NCBI GenBank assembly: GCA_000949895.1
Contig: JWIT01000003.1
Coordinates: forward strand, 310,001 to 374,000
Length of the DNA stretch: 64,000 nucleotides
Origin: Agrobacterium arsenijevicii
GTDB lineage: Bacteria > Pseudomonadota > Alphaproteobacteria > Rhizobiales > Rhizobiaceae
Direction of reading: 5' to 3'
How positions within the stretch are numbered: the first letter of the stretch is position 1; the number at the start of each line of letters is the position of its first letter. The notes under the pieces are model-generated. The model did no database searches. It had not been told where the DNA came from and worked only from the letters and a program-made list of their open reading frames with translations. Shown in pieces: positions 10,633 to 20,751 of this stretch. Made by a program: the position numbers and the translations under genes.

Positions 10633-11310
10633 TCAAACCTTTATGCGCAGATCGGCGGTCAATTCGCCGATATCGCCGATTTCCTGTTCATGCGACGCGT
10701 CGCGCCAGCGCTCCTTCAAGCCGGCCTCGTACCACTCCTGCATGGCGGGCAGGGCCAGCAACCGATCGCAATAGGCTTTCGCCGCAGGCGAAAGATCCGC
10801 GCCATAGGTCTGGAAACGGAATGCGACCGGGCAGAAAAAAGCATCGACCGCCGTGAATTTCTGACCGGCAAGATAGGGCCCGCCAAATTTCGCAAGGCCT
10901 TCGGTCCATAGCGCATCGATGCGCTTTATATCGGCCGCCAGCCCGGCATCGCCGACCTTTGGCTTTATCCTGACGCCGACCGACATGGGATAGAGATTGC
11001 GCAGCGAGGAAAAGCCGGCATGCATCTCGCTTGCGGCCGAACGTGACCAGGCCCTTGCCTTCGTGTCGCTTGCCCAGACGCCCTGGTGTCTTTCGGCAAG
11101 GTACTCGGCGATCGAAAGTGTTTCCCACACCGTTACACCATCGTCGACAAGGCAGGGCACCTTGCCGGTTGGCGAAAATGTGGTGAAGGCGACGCCTTCG
11201 CCGAATGGAATGAGCTTTTCATCGAAGGCGATACCGAGCGTGCGCATCAACACCCACGGCCGCAGCGACCATGAAGAATAGTTCTTGTTGGCGATATAAA
11301 GATCGTACAT
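10633..11310 (-). CDS. Glutathione S-transferase family protein
   Basis: A cytosolic GST of 225 aa: an N-terminal thioredoxin fold (about 1-80) with NKNYSSWSLRPWVLM where the glutathione-binding Ser/Tyr lies, TGKVPCLVDDG with the conserved cis-Pro, and WETLSIAEYLAE with the gamma-glutamyl contact, then an all-helical C-terminal domain. Substrate cannot be predicted. The ATG at 11310 is preferred because GGGAG lies 8 nt upstream; a longer frame to 11352 lacks support. It converges with the comEC-like gene, ending 22 nt after it. A 19-bp inverted repeat lies 50 nt upstream of the start and may be an operator. Confidence 0.9.
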   Translation of the reverse strand: MYDLYIANKNYSSWSLRPWVLMRTLGIAFDEKLIPFGEGVAFTTFSPTGKVPCLVDDGVTVWETLSIAEYLAERHQGVWASDTKARAWSRSAASEMHAGFSSLRNLYPMSVGVRIKPKVGDAGLAADIKRIDALWTEGLAKFGGPYLAGQKFTAVDAFFCPVAFRFQTYGADLSPAAKAYCDRLLALPAMQEWYEAGLKERWRDASHEQEIGDIGELTADLRIKV

Positions 11311-11765
11311 GGCGTATCTCCCGGATATGACGCGCATTTCTACACCTGCCAAGCGTTCACGGAATATCGAAAATATTCCATGGCACCCATAAGCGCTGTT
11401 GATGAGTGGTAAAACGGAGTACGGAGAGCTGCATCCTGCGATATGTCACCAGGAAGTGGCAATGGGGAATTCAGCGCACGACGAGATTGAACAGATTCGC
11501 GCAGCCTTGCCCAAAGCTCCTCGATCGTTCTCGCGCCGATGGCACCAGAAGCATGTTTGCCGTCGCGCTTACCGCGAAACAGAAACATTGAGGCGAAAGC
11601 CGCATCTGAATTTTACGGGGCAGGGTAAGCCGATCCGCCGGTTGACACACATCTTCCGTATACCAGCAGACCGCGCCTCATTCGGCACCAGCCACACCCA
11701 CTTGCGGAGTGTCATCCTCACAATGACACCCGTTACAAAAAGGGGTGATGGCCGGTTCCATTGGA
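11311..11765. other. 455-nt gene-free region with two inverted repeats
   Basis: I see no convincing coding region here; short open frames lack ribosome-binding sites and recognisable products. Two perfect inverted repeats stand out: GGAATAT-N5-ATATTCC at 11361-11379, close upstream of the GST gene, and GTGTCAT-N7-ATGACAC at 11709-11729, just downstream of the lexA stop. Neither has a T run, so the second is not a standard terminator. The second contains GTCATCCTC, resembling the ends of the RIME-like repeats elsewhere in the window, and may be a decayed remnant. Confidence 0.5.
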
Positions 11766-12488
11766 TCAATGGTAACGGCGGATCAGCCCCACCAGTTTGC
11801 CCTGGATTTTCACCCGGTCCGGTCCGAAGATGCGGGTTTCATAGGCGGGGTTTGCCGCCTCGAGTGCAATGGACGCACCCTTGCGGCGGAAACGCTTGAG
11901 CGTCGCTTCCTCGTCATCCACCAGCGCCACGACGATATCGCCGGGATTGGCGGTGCTGCCATTGCGGATGATGACGGTATCGCCGTCGAAAATGCCGGCT
12001 TCGATCATCGAATCGCCCTTGACCTCAAGAGCGTAATGTTCACCCGTGCCCAGCATGTCCACCGGAACGGCGACATCATGGGTGTTGTTCTGGATAGCGG
12101 AAATCGGCACGCCGGCGGCGATGCGGCCCATGACAGGCACGGTGACGGCCCCGACGAGATCGTTGGCCGGCGTCTTGGGGGCAGGGGCCGCTTCCGGCGC
12201 CTTGGGCTTGCCAAGGCTGCCTTCGATGACGCTCGGCGAAAAGCCGCGCTGCGGCCTTGCGCCCGGCGTATAGGCCTCGGGCAGCTTGATGACTTCCAGC
12301 GCCCGCGCCCTGTTAGGTAGCCGGCGAATGAAACCACGCTCTTCGAGCGCGGTAATCAGCCGGTGGATGCCGGATTTGGAGGCAAGATCGAGTGCGTCCT
12401 TCATTTCATCGAAGGAGGGCGGCACGCCGGACTCTTTCATTCGTTCATGAATGAAGAGAAGCAATTCCTGCTGTTTGCGCGTGAGCAT
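11766..12488 (-). CDS. lexA: LexA SOS repressor
   Basis: LexA represses DNA-damage genes and cleaves itself when RecA filaments form. The 240-aa protein has an N-terminal winged helix-turn-helix (1-70, beginning [17 protein letters not shown]), an extended linker typical of rhizobia, and a C-terminal S24 peptidase domain. The cleavage site Ala-Gly is in GRIAAGVP, the nucleophile Ser in [14 protein letters not shown] and the general-base Lys in EEATLKRF. A LexA box 64 nt upstream indicates autoregulation. Confidence 0.98.
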   Translation of the reverse strand: MLTRKQQELLLFIHERMKESGVPPSFDEMKDALDLASKSGIHRLITALEERGFIRRLPNRARALEVIKLPEAYTPGARPQRGFSPSVIEGSLGKPKAPEAAPAPKTPANDLVGAVTVPVMGRIAAGVPISAIQNNTHDVAVPVDMLGTGEHYALEVKGDSMIEAGIFDGDTVIIRNGSTANPGDIVVALVDDEEATLKRFRRKGASIALEAANPAYETRIFGPDRVKIQGKLVGLIRRYH

Positions 12489-12551
12489 GAGGAAAACACC
12501 CTTTAGAATCGTCGTGGAAGTCGCGAAACAAATACAGAACGGACACTATAT

Positions 12552-12566
12552 GTTCCATATGTGTTC
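12552..12566 (-). promoter_or_regulatory. LexA box (GTTC-N7-GTTC) upstream of lexA
   Basis: GTTC at 12552-12555 and GTTC at 12563-12566 are separated by exactly 7 nt. This direct repeat is the established alphaproteobacterial SOS box, and its place 64 nt upstream of lexA is as expected for autorepression. It also lies 135 nt upstream of the divergent VOC-domain gene, which could come under the same control. Confidence 0.88.
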
Positions 12567-12700
12567 CGCAATCCCCTAAAATTTCGTGAAGCTGCTATCT
12601 GTTGTTTTGATGATTTGCCTCATAGCCCGCAATTGTGCTTTTCTGCGGCCCAAATCGTCTCGGCATCCTCCGGGCGGGGCGCCAACGCAGGAAACAGGTC

Positions 12701-13578
12701 ATGATGAAACCCCATAACGTCGATCACCTCGTTCTGCCGGTGGAGGGCATCGACATTGCCGTGAAACGTCTCGTCAGCCTTGGATTTACGGTCGCGCCAG
12801 AGGCACTTCACCCCTTCGGCACGCAAAATGCCTGCGTTTTTTTCACCGACGGTACCTATCTGGAGCCGCTCTCCATTGCTGATCCGGCTAAGTATAATGC
12901 CTCAGTGGACAAGGGAGATGTGTTCACCGGCAGGGATCTGGCCTTCCGGCAGCGCGACGGGCAGGAGGGTTTTTCTGCCCTCGTCGCCAAAACCGAGGAT
13001 GCCCTTGCCGACCATGACAGGTTTCAGGTAGCCGGCGTGTCAGCGGGCGATGTATTCCAGTTTTCGCGGCCGGTGCGGATGCCTGACGGGTCGCAAAGCG
13101 AGGCGGCGTTCCGGCTGGCTTTTGCGGCAAGCGGCGTCGCGGCGGATTTCTTCCTGTTCAGTTGCCAACGGCTGCAGGCATTGCCGGGCGATCGCATGGC
13201 GCTGGAGCGTCATGCCAACGGGGTCTCTGGCCTTAGCGAAATTGTCCTGTTTTCCGGCGATGATCCGAACGCGGCGCGCCTGATCGAAACGGTCTTTGGC
13301 TGTGAAGGCAACGTGTCGCCGAATGGTGATATGGTTTTCGCAACCGGCAACGCCCGTATCAGACTGACCGAAAAGCCGGCCTTCAGCGGACACGCCCTGA
13401 ATACTCCGGATAGGCGCGACGGCGGATTGCGCGGTGCGGGCATCGTCTTTCTGTCACACGATCTTGCCGTGACAGAAGCGGCGCTTGCTGCTAATGGCGT
13501 GTCCTGCGCAAAAGCGGGCGGCCGCCTGGTGGTGCCTGCGGCACCCGGTCAGGGCGTTGCCTTCGCCTTCGAGGAAAA

Positions 13579-13582
<4 letters not shown>
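12701..13582 (+). CDS. VOC-superfamily (glyoxalase-like) protein
   Basis: The 293-aa product begins [19 protein letters not shown], a typical vicinal-oxygen-chelate half-domain with a metal-ligand His, followed by further beta-alpha-beta-beta-beta modules; it fits the Glyoxalase_3-like group. A second divergent repeat starts near residue 175. The reaction is unknown. The ATG at 12701 (or the adjacent ATG at 12704) follows GGAAACAGG; a longer frame to 12635 is not supported. It overlaps kdsA by ATGA, so the two are co-transcribed, but a functional link to Kdo synthesis is not evident. Confidence 0.8.
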
Positions 13583-14427
<845 letters not shown>

Positions 14428-14512
14428 GGGCTGGCCGTTGCGGCGGGCACCGTTTGTGCCAATCGATTTTAAATGGCGGGCGGGCCGTTTCCGCCGTCCG
14501 CCGTCATTGTAA

Positions 14513-15850
<1,338 letters not shown>

Positions 15851-15924
15851 TTCGCGTCTGGGTTTGCGACGTGGCCCGCCGTCTGGCGGGTTGACGTTGG
15901 TGAAAGACGTGTCCACGCATGAGA

Positions 15925-16000
15925 CGTCATCCTCGGGCCTGACCCGAGGATCCACCTTCCAAAAAGCTTATGGATCCTCGCCTCAAGGGCGAGGATGACG
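15925..16000. repeat. RIME-like intergenic palindromic element, copy 1 (after eno)
   Basis: A 76-bp element with ends CGTCAT and ATGACG, made of two hairpins: ATCCTCGGG/CCCGAGGAT (15929-15951) and ATCCTCGCC/GGCGAGGAT (15974-15996). The same design occurs at 24357-24431 and 40593-40679. Two-palindrome repeats of this kind are known in rhizobia as Rhizobium-specific intergenic mosaic elements; the assignment to that family is by structure only. Confidence 0.8.
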
Positions 16001-16031
16001 CAGTGGAGAGGAGAGCTCTCCTTGCAAACGC

Positions 16032-16056
16032 AGCCCGCCTTCCGGCGGGCTTTTTT
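16032..16056 (+). terminator. Intrinsic terminator downstream of eno
   Basis: Stem GCCCGCC (16033-16039) and GGCGGGC (16044-16050) with loop TTCC, followed by six T. It lies 180 nt after the eno stop, beyond the RIME-like element, so that element is probably transcribed as part of the eno 3' UTR. Apart from these two, nothing else is seen in the 304 nt before the next gene. Confidence 0.88.
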
Positions 16057-16154
16057 GTGTCGATCTGCCGCCCGGAAATTAAGGTCAACGGATAGTTAAA
16101 CAATCCGCATTAGTCTTGAGACTCACATTATGCGTTTTAAGGCTTCTCTCCGGC

Positions 16155-16472
16155 ATGTGGACCAGACATCATAAAAAGAGACGATTCGGCCGTTTGATCG
16201 TTCCGGCCATCACGATCGCTTTTCTTTCCTATTTCGGGTATCATTCCATCCACGGCGACTTCGGCCTTCAGGCAACGGAGCGGCTGGAGCGGCAGCGTTT
16301 GGCGAGAACGGCGGAGCTTGCCAAGCTGACGCAGGCGCGTGTGGCGCTGGAGCGGCAGGTGGAATTATTGAGCGACGGCTCGCTGGAGCGCGACATGATC
16401 GACGAGATTTCTCGTTATCAGCTCAATATGTCCCGTACCGACGAAATCGTCATCATGAACACCTACTTCTAA
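16155..16472 (+). CDS. FtsB/DivIC-like septum formation initiator
   Basis: A 105-aa bitopic membrane protein: basic N-terminus (WTRHHKKRRFGR), one membrane segment (about residues 12-32), then a periplasmic coiled coil rich in Leu, Arg and Glu (ERLERQRLARTAELAKLTQ) and a short C-terminal domain. This is the layout of the FtsB/DivIC family that links FtsL and FtsQ in the divisome, and the position just after eno is the conserved place of ftsB in many proteobacteria. The ATG at 16155 is chosen over a TTG at 16116; neither has a strong ribosome-binding site. Confidence 0.87.
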   Translation: MWTRHHKKRRFGRLIVPAITIAFLSYFGYHSIHGDFGLQATERLERQRLARTAELAKLTQARVALERQVELLSDGSLERDMIDEISRYQLNMSRTDEIVIMNTYF

Positions 16473-16500
16473 TTAACCGAAATCAAGTTAATTAATCATT

Positions 16501-16515
16501 TGTGATTTATTCACA
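16501..16515. promoter_or_regulatory. Inverted repeat TGTGA-N5-TCACA upstream of pdhA
   Basis: The sequence TGTGATTTATTCACA is a perfect 5-bp inverted repeat with a 5-nt centre, 111 nt upstream of the pdhA start. It recalls a CRP/FNR-type operator, but those have a 6-nt or 4-nt centre, so the cognate regulator is not identified. Confidence 0.4.
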
Positions 16516-16534
16516 GCACCTTAGCGTGAATATG

Positions 16535-16565
16535 TGCCATGCGTTTAAAGCATTGCTGCATGGCA
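16535..16565. promoter_or_regulatory. Long inverted repeat in the pdhA leader
   Basis: TGCCATGC (16535-16542) and GCATGGCA (16558-16565) form a perfect 8-bp inverted repeat with a 15-nt centre, followed by TTTTC and ending 60 nt before the pdhA ATG. It could be an operator or, if transcribed, a weak attenuator or the ftsB-like gene's terminator. No direct evidence separates these. Confidence 0.45.
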
Positions 16566-16625
16566 TTTTCTTGCATATGGTACGCGCCACTCTATCCATT
16601 CAAACGGCAACTCAGGGAGGGATGA

Positions 16626-17669
16626 ATGGCGCCGCGAAAACCAGCGACCGTATCCGGCCGAAAGACAACGGCAAAGGCTGCAACCGAATTCACCGGTAAG
16701 AACAGCCCGGAATTTACGAAGGAAGAAGAGCTTCACGCCTATCGTGAAATGCTCCTTATCCGCCGTTTCGAAGAAAAGGCCGGCCAGCTTTACGGCATGG
16801 GCTTCATCGGCGGTTTCTGTCACCTCTACATCGGTCAGGAAGCCGTTGTTGTCGGCATGCAGATGTCGCAGAAGGAAGGCGATCAGGTCATCACCGCTTA
16901 CCGTGACCACGGCCACATGCTGGCCTTGGGCATGAGCGCGCGTGGCGTCATGGCCGAGTTGACCGGTCGTAAGGGCGGCCTGTCGAAAGGCAAGGGCGGC
17001 TCAATGCATATGTTCTCCAAGGAGAAGCATTTCTATGGCGGCCACGGCATCGTCGGCGCGCAGGTTTCGCTTGGAACCGGTCTTGCCTTCGCCAACCGCT
17101 ATCGCGGCAATGACAGCGTTTCCGTGACCTATTTCGGTGACGGCGCGGCCAACCAGGGCCAGGTCTACGAGAGCTTCAACATGGCTGCTCTCTGGAAGTT
17201 GCCGATCATCTATATCGTCGAAAACAACCGTTATGCCATGGGCACCTCGACCGCCCGCGCTACCGCCCAGTCGAATTACTCGCTGCGCGGCCAGTCCTTT
17301 GGCATTCCCGGCATTCAGGTGGATGGCATGGATGTGCGCGCCGTCAAGGCCGCCGCCGATCAGGCGCTGGAACATTGCCGTTCCGGCAAGGGTCCGATCA
17401 TTCTGGAAATGCTGACCTACCGTTACCGCGGTCACTCCATGTCCGACCCGGCGAAATACCGTTCGAAGGACGAAGTGCAGAAGATGCGCTCCGAACATGA
17501 CCCGATCGAGCAGGTCAAGGCACGCCTTGTTGAGCAGGGCTGGGCAAGCGAAGAAGAACTCAAGGCCATCGACAAGGATGTCCGTGATATCGTCGCCGAC
17601 AGCGCCGACTTTGCCCAGAACGACCCAGAGCCGGATGCATCCGAGCTCTACACCGACATTCTGCTCTGA
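16626..17669 (+). CDS. pdhA: Pyruvate dehydrogenase E1 component, alpha subunit
   Basis: With PdhB this forms the thiamine-diphosphate-dependent alpha2beta2 E1 that decarboxylates pyruvate. The 347-aa protein has the E1-alpha core: [18 protein letters not shown], the ThDP motif beginning GDGAANQGQ and ending with [10 protein letters not shown], and the phosphorylation-loop-like [15 protein letters not shown]. The first 30 residues are an Ala/Lys-rich tail. GGGAGGGATGA precedes the ATG at 16626. It heads a cluster pdhA-pdhB-small gene-pdhC-esterase-lpdA, separated from the upstream gene by a 153-nt leader with two inverted repeats. Confidence 0.97.
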   Translation: MAPRKPATVSGRKTTAKAATEFTGKNSPEFTKEEELHAYREMLLIRRFEEKAGQLYGMGFIGGFCHLYIGQEAVVVGMQMSQKEGDQVITAYRDHGHMLALGMSARGVMAELTGRKGGLSKGKGGSMHMFSKEKHFYGGHGIVGAQVSLGTGLAFANRYRGNDSVSVTYFGDGAANQGQVYESFNMAALWKLPIIYIVENNRYAMGTSTARATAQSNYSLRGQSFGIPGIQVDGMDVRAVKAAADQALEHCRSGKGPIILEMLTYRYRGHSMSDPAKYRSKDEVQKMRSEHDPIEQVKARLVEQGWASEEELKAIDKDVRDIVADSADFAQNDPEPDASELYTDILL

Positions 17670-17686
17670 TCGGGAAAGGGAAACCC

Positions 17687-19105
17687 ATGCCAGTAGAAAT
17701 TCTTATGCCCGCCCTTTCCCCGACCATGGAGGAAGGCACGCTTTCCAAATGGCTTAAAAAGGAAGGCGACAAGGTCACCTCCGGCGACGTGATTGCCGAG
17801 ATCGAGACCGACAAGGCGACCATGGAAGTGGAAGCCGTGGATGAAGGCGTCATCGGCAAGCTGCTGATCGATGCCGGCACCGAAGGCGTCAAGGTCAACA
17901 CGCCGATTGCCGTTCTCATTCAGGAAGGCGAAAGCGCTGCCGACATCTCTTCCGCCAAGAAGGAAGAGCCGAAGGCGGAAGCCGCAAATTCCGGTTCGGA
18001 CGCCGCAGGCGGCAAGACCCGCGAAGCAACCGAAGAGCCGAGCGCTTCCAAGGAAGCCGCCAAGGTTCCGGCAGCACCCAAGATCGAAGTCGCTGCTGAT
18101 CCGGATATCCCGGCCGGCACGGAAATGGTGATGACGACGGTGCGTGAAGCACTGCGCGACGCCATGGCCGAAGAAATGCGCGCCGACGAAAAAGTCTTCG
18201 TCATGGGTGAAGAAGTCGCCGAATACCAGGGCGCCTACAAGATCACTCAAGGGTTGTTGCAGGAATTCGGCGAACGCCGCGTCATCGACACCCCGATCAC
18301 CGAGCACGGTTTTGCCGGTATCGGCGTCGGTGCGGCGATGACGGGCCTGAAGCCCATCGTCGAATTCATGACCTTCAACTTCGCCATGCAGGCGATCGAC
18401 CAGATCGTCAACTCGGCGGCGAAGACGCTTTACATGTCGGGCGGCCAGATGGGTGCACCGATGGTGTTCCGCGGTCCTTCGGGTGCTGCTGCCCGCGTTG
18501 GCGCCCAGCATTCGCAATGTTACGCCGCATGGTACAGCAACATCCCCGGCCTCAAGGTCGTCATGCCTTACACGGCAGCTGACGCGAAGGGTCTTCTGAA
18601 GGCGGCTATCCGCGATCCGAACCCGGTCATCTTCCTTGAGAATGAAATTCTCTACGGCCAGAGCTTCGAAGTTCCGAAGCTTGACGATTTCGTGCTGCCG
18701 ATCGGCAAGGCGCGCATTCACCGCAAGGGCAATGATGCGACCATCGTTTCCTTCGGTATCGGCATGACCTATGCGATCAAGGCGGTTGCTGAACTCGAAA
18801 AGCTCGGCATCGACGTCGAACTGATCGACCTGCGCACCATCCGCCCGATGGATCTGCCCACCGTCATCGAATCGGTCAAGAAGACCGGTCGTCTGGTCAC
18901 GGTCGAGGAAGGTTTCCCGCAGTCATCGGTTGGTGACTTCATCTCCAACCAGGTCATGCGCGCCGCTTTCGATTATCTCGATGCGCCGATCCTGACGATT
19001 GCCGGCAAGGACGTTCCGATGCCTTACGCGGCAAACCTCGAAAAGCTGGCTCTGCCAAACGTCGATGAAGTCGTTCAGGCTGTCAAAACCGTCTGCTACA
19101 AGTAA
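17687..19105 (+). CDS. pdhB: Pyruvate dehydrogenase E1 component, beta subunit with N-terminal lipoyl domain
   Basis: The 472-aa protein is longer than a plain E1 beta because residues 1-78 form a biotinyl/lipoyl domain with the lipoyl Lys in [14 protein letters not shown]. An Ala/Glu/Pro-rich linker (about 80-135) joins it to the E1-beta core, which shows [32 protein letters not shown] and the C-terminal transketolase-type segment. A lipoylated E1 beta is known from several alphaproteobacteria. A 53-nt stretch of its lipoyl region is identical to the one in pdhC. It starts 17 nt after pdhA. Confidence 0.97.
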   Translation: MPVEILMPALSPTMEEGTLSKWLKKEGDKVTSGDVIAEIETDKATMEVEAVDEGVIGKLLIDAGTEGVKVNTPIAVLIQEGESAADISSAKKEEPKAEAANSGSDAAGGKTREATEEPSASKEAAKVPAAPKIEVAADPDIPAGTEMVMTTVREALRDAMAEEMRADEKVFVMGEEVAEYQGAYKITQGLLQEFGERRVIDTPITEHGFAGIGVGAAMTGLKPIVEFMTFNFAMQAIDQIVNSAAKTLYMSGGQMGAPMVFRGPSGAAARVGAQHSQCYAAWYSNIPGLKVVMPYTAADAKGLLKAAIRDPNPVIFLENEILYGQSFEVPKLDDFVLPIGKARIHRKGNDATIVSFGIGMTYAIKAVAELEKLGIDVELIDLRTIRPMDLPTVIESVKKTGRLVTVEEGFPQSSVGDFISNQVMRAAFDYLDAPILTIAGKDVPMPYAANLEKLALPNVDEVVQAVKTVCYK

Positions 19106-19111
19106 GGGGAG

Positions 19112-19402
19112 ATGATTTTGAGTAAAATTAAACAAATCCTCCCGGCAACGGAAAACTGGTATCGCGTTCTGGGTTCCAAAGGGGCTCCTCAGTTCGAGCG
19201 TGTCGTCTTTTGGGCGATCATCAATGACGGTGAAGGCGATGTGATTGCCGGTGTCCCGCGTGAGTATATCGGCGTTATCGGCGCGGTTAGCGAATGGCTG
19301 AGCGATGTCGCCGGATATATCGAAGTCTCGCAGTCGCAGCTGGATCGGCTGGCGGAGCATCCTGAAGAGTTGGAACAATATAATCTCGTTTGGGGGGACT
19401 AG
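19112..19402 (+). CDS. Unrecognised 96-aa protein encoded between pdhB and pdhC
   Basis: I do not recognise this protein. It is 96 aa, acidic at the C-terminus (HPEELEQYNLVWGD), with no signal peptide or membrane segment; a central hydrophobic stretch FERVVFWAIIN precedes a probable beta/alpha region. The start is uncertain: the ATG at 19112 lies only 1-2 nt after AAGGGGA, while a TTG at 19118 has that sequence at ideal spacing and would give a 94-aa product beginning SKIKQILP. Its first codons are AT-rich (AGTAAAATTAAACAAATC) compared with the GC-rich pdh genes. It sits 2 nt clear of the pdhC start on the same strand and is clearly co-transcribed with the complex. Confidence 0.75.
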   Translation: MILSKIKQILPATENWYRVLGSKGAPQFERVVFWAIINDGEGDVIAGVPREYIGVIGAVSEWLSDVAGYIEVSQSQLDRLAEHPEELEQYNLVWGD

Positions 19403-19404
19403 TC

Positions 19405-20739
19405 ATGCCTATCAACATCACCATGCCTGCCCTTTCTCCGACGATGGAAGAGGGCAATCTGGCCAAGTGGCTGGTCAAGGAAGGCGACAAGGTCGCACCC
19501 GGTGACGTGATTGCCGAGATCGAGACCGACAAGGCGACCATGGAAGTGGAAGCCGTCGATGAGGGTATCGTTGCCAAGCTCGTCGTTGCCGCTGGCACTG
19601 ACGCGGTCAAGGTCAACGCCCTGATCGCCATCCTTGCTGCAGAAGGCGAAGATGTGGCCGAGGCGGCAAAGGGCGGCAATGCCGCTCCTGCTCCGTCTCA
19701 GGCCAAAGCCGAGGCACCGAAGGAAGAGAAGACCGAAGCTGCGCCAGTCAAGGCTGAGCAGGCGGCTGCACCTTCCGCACCGGCGCCGGTGGCAAAGTCC
19801 GGCGAGCGCGTTTTCGCTTCGCCGCTTGCCCGCCGTCTCGCCAAGGAAGCCGGTCTCGACCTCACAGCCGTCTCCGGTTCCGGCCCGCATGGCCGCATCG
19901 TCAAGACCGACGTGGAAAAGGCTGCCGCTTCCGGTGGTGCGAAGGCAGCTCCTGCCGCCGCAGCATCCGCAGGCGCACCGGCTCCGGCACTTGCCAAGGG
20001 CCCGTCCGAAGAAGCTGTTCTCAAGCTGTTCGAACCCGGCTCTTACGAGCTGGTGCCGCATGACGGCATGCGCAAGGTCATCGCCAAGCGTCTGGTCGAA
20101 TCCAAGCAGACCGTTCCGCATTTCTACGTCTCGGTGGATTGCGAACTGGATACGCTTCTGGCGTTGCGCGCCCAGCTCAACGCCGCCGCTCCCGAAAAGG
20201 ACGGCAAGCCGGCCTACAAGCTTTCGGTCAACGACATGGTCATCAAGGCGCTGGCTCTTTCGCTGCGTGACGTGCCGGATGCCAACGTCTCCTGGACGGA
20301 AAGCAACATGGTCAAGCACAAGCATTCGGATGTCGGCGTTGCCGTTTCCATTCCGGGTGGCCTGATCACGCCGATCATCCGCAAGGCGGAAGAGAAGTCG
20401 CTCTCCACCATCTCCAACGAGATGAAGGACTACGGCAAGCGTGCGAAAGAGCGCAAGCTGAAGCCCGAGGAGTATCAGGGCGGCACGACTGCCGTGTCCA
20501 ACATGGGCATGATGGGCGTCAAAAGCTTCTCCGCCGTCATCAACCCGCCGCATGCCACCATTCTGGCGGTCGGCGCGGGCGAACAGCGCGCTGTTGTGAA
20601 GAACGGCGAGATCAAGATCGCCAATGTCATGACGGTCACGCTTTCCACCGACCACCGCTGCGTCGATGGCGCGCTCGGAGCCGAACTGATCGGCGCCTTC
20701 AAGCGCTACATCGAAAACCCGATGGGCATGCTGGTTTGA
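19405..20739 (+). CDS. pdhC: Dihydrolipoamide acetyltransferase (E2 of pyruvate dehydrogenase)
   Basis: The E2 core carries acetyl groups from E1 to CoA. The 444-aa product has an N-terminal lipoyl domain (1-78, Lys in [14 protein letters not shown]), an Ala/Pro/Lys linker, a peripheral-subunit-binding domain (about 135-170, VFASPLARRLAKEAGLDL), and the catalytic chloramphenicol-acetyltransferase-like domain (about 215-444) ending with the active-site DHRCVDGALGAEL. The ATG at 19405 follows TGGGGGGAC, which overlaps the stop of the preceding small gene. A 15-nt upstream in-frame extension is not needed. Confidence 0.97.
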   Translation: MPINITMPALSPTMEEGNLAKWLVKEGDKVAPGDVIAEIETDKATMEVEAVDEGIVAKLVVAAGTDAVKVNALIAILAAEGEDVAEAAKGGNAAPAPSQAKAEAPKEEKTEAAPVKAEQAAAPSAPAPVAKSGERVFASPLARRLAKEAGLDLTAVSGSGPHGRIVKTDVEKAAASGGAKAAPAAAASAGAPAPALAKGPSEEAVLKLFEPGSYELVPHDGMRKVIAKRLVESKQTVPHFYVSVDCELDTLLALRAQLNAAAPEKDGKPAYKLSVNDMVIKALALSLRDVPDANVSWTESNMVKHKHSDVGVAVSIPGGLITPIIRKAEEKSLSTISNEMKDYGKRAKERKLKPEEYQGGTTAVSNMGMMGVKSFSAVINPPHATILAVGAGEQRAVVKNGEIKIANVMTVTLSTDHRCVDGALGAELIGAFKRYIENPMGMLV

Positions 20740-20751
20740 TCGGAGAATAAT

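Noticed and set aside
11340..11588. Possible 82-aa gene on the minus strand in the gap before the GST gene
   Set aside because: There is no ribosome-binding site, the reading includes a low-complexity Leu/Pro stretch, and it would overlap the putative operator at 11361-11379. No recognisable protein.
16501..16515. CRP or FNR binding site before pdhA
   Set aside because: The arms match TGTGA/TCACA but the centre is 5 nt, whereas CRP needs 6 nt and FNR has different arms with 4 nt. It is kept only as an unassigned inverted repeat.
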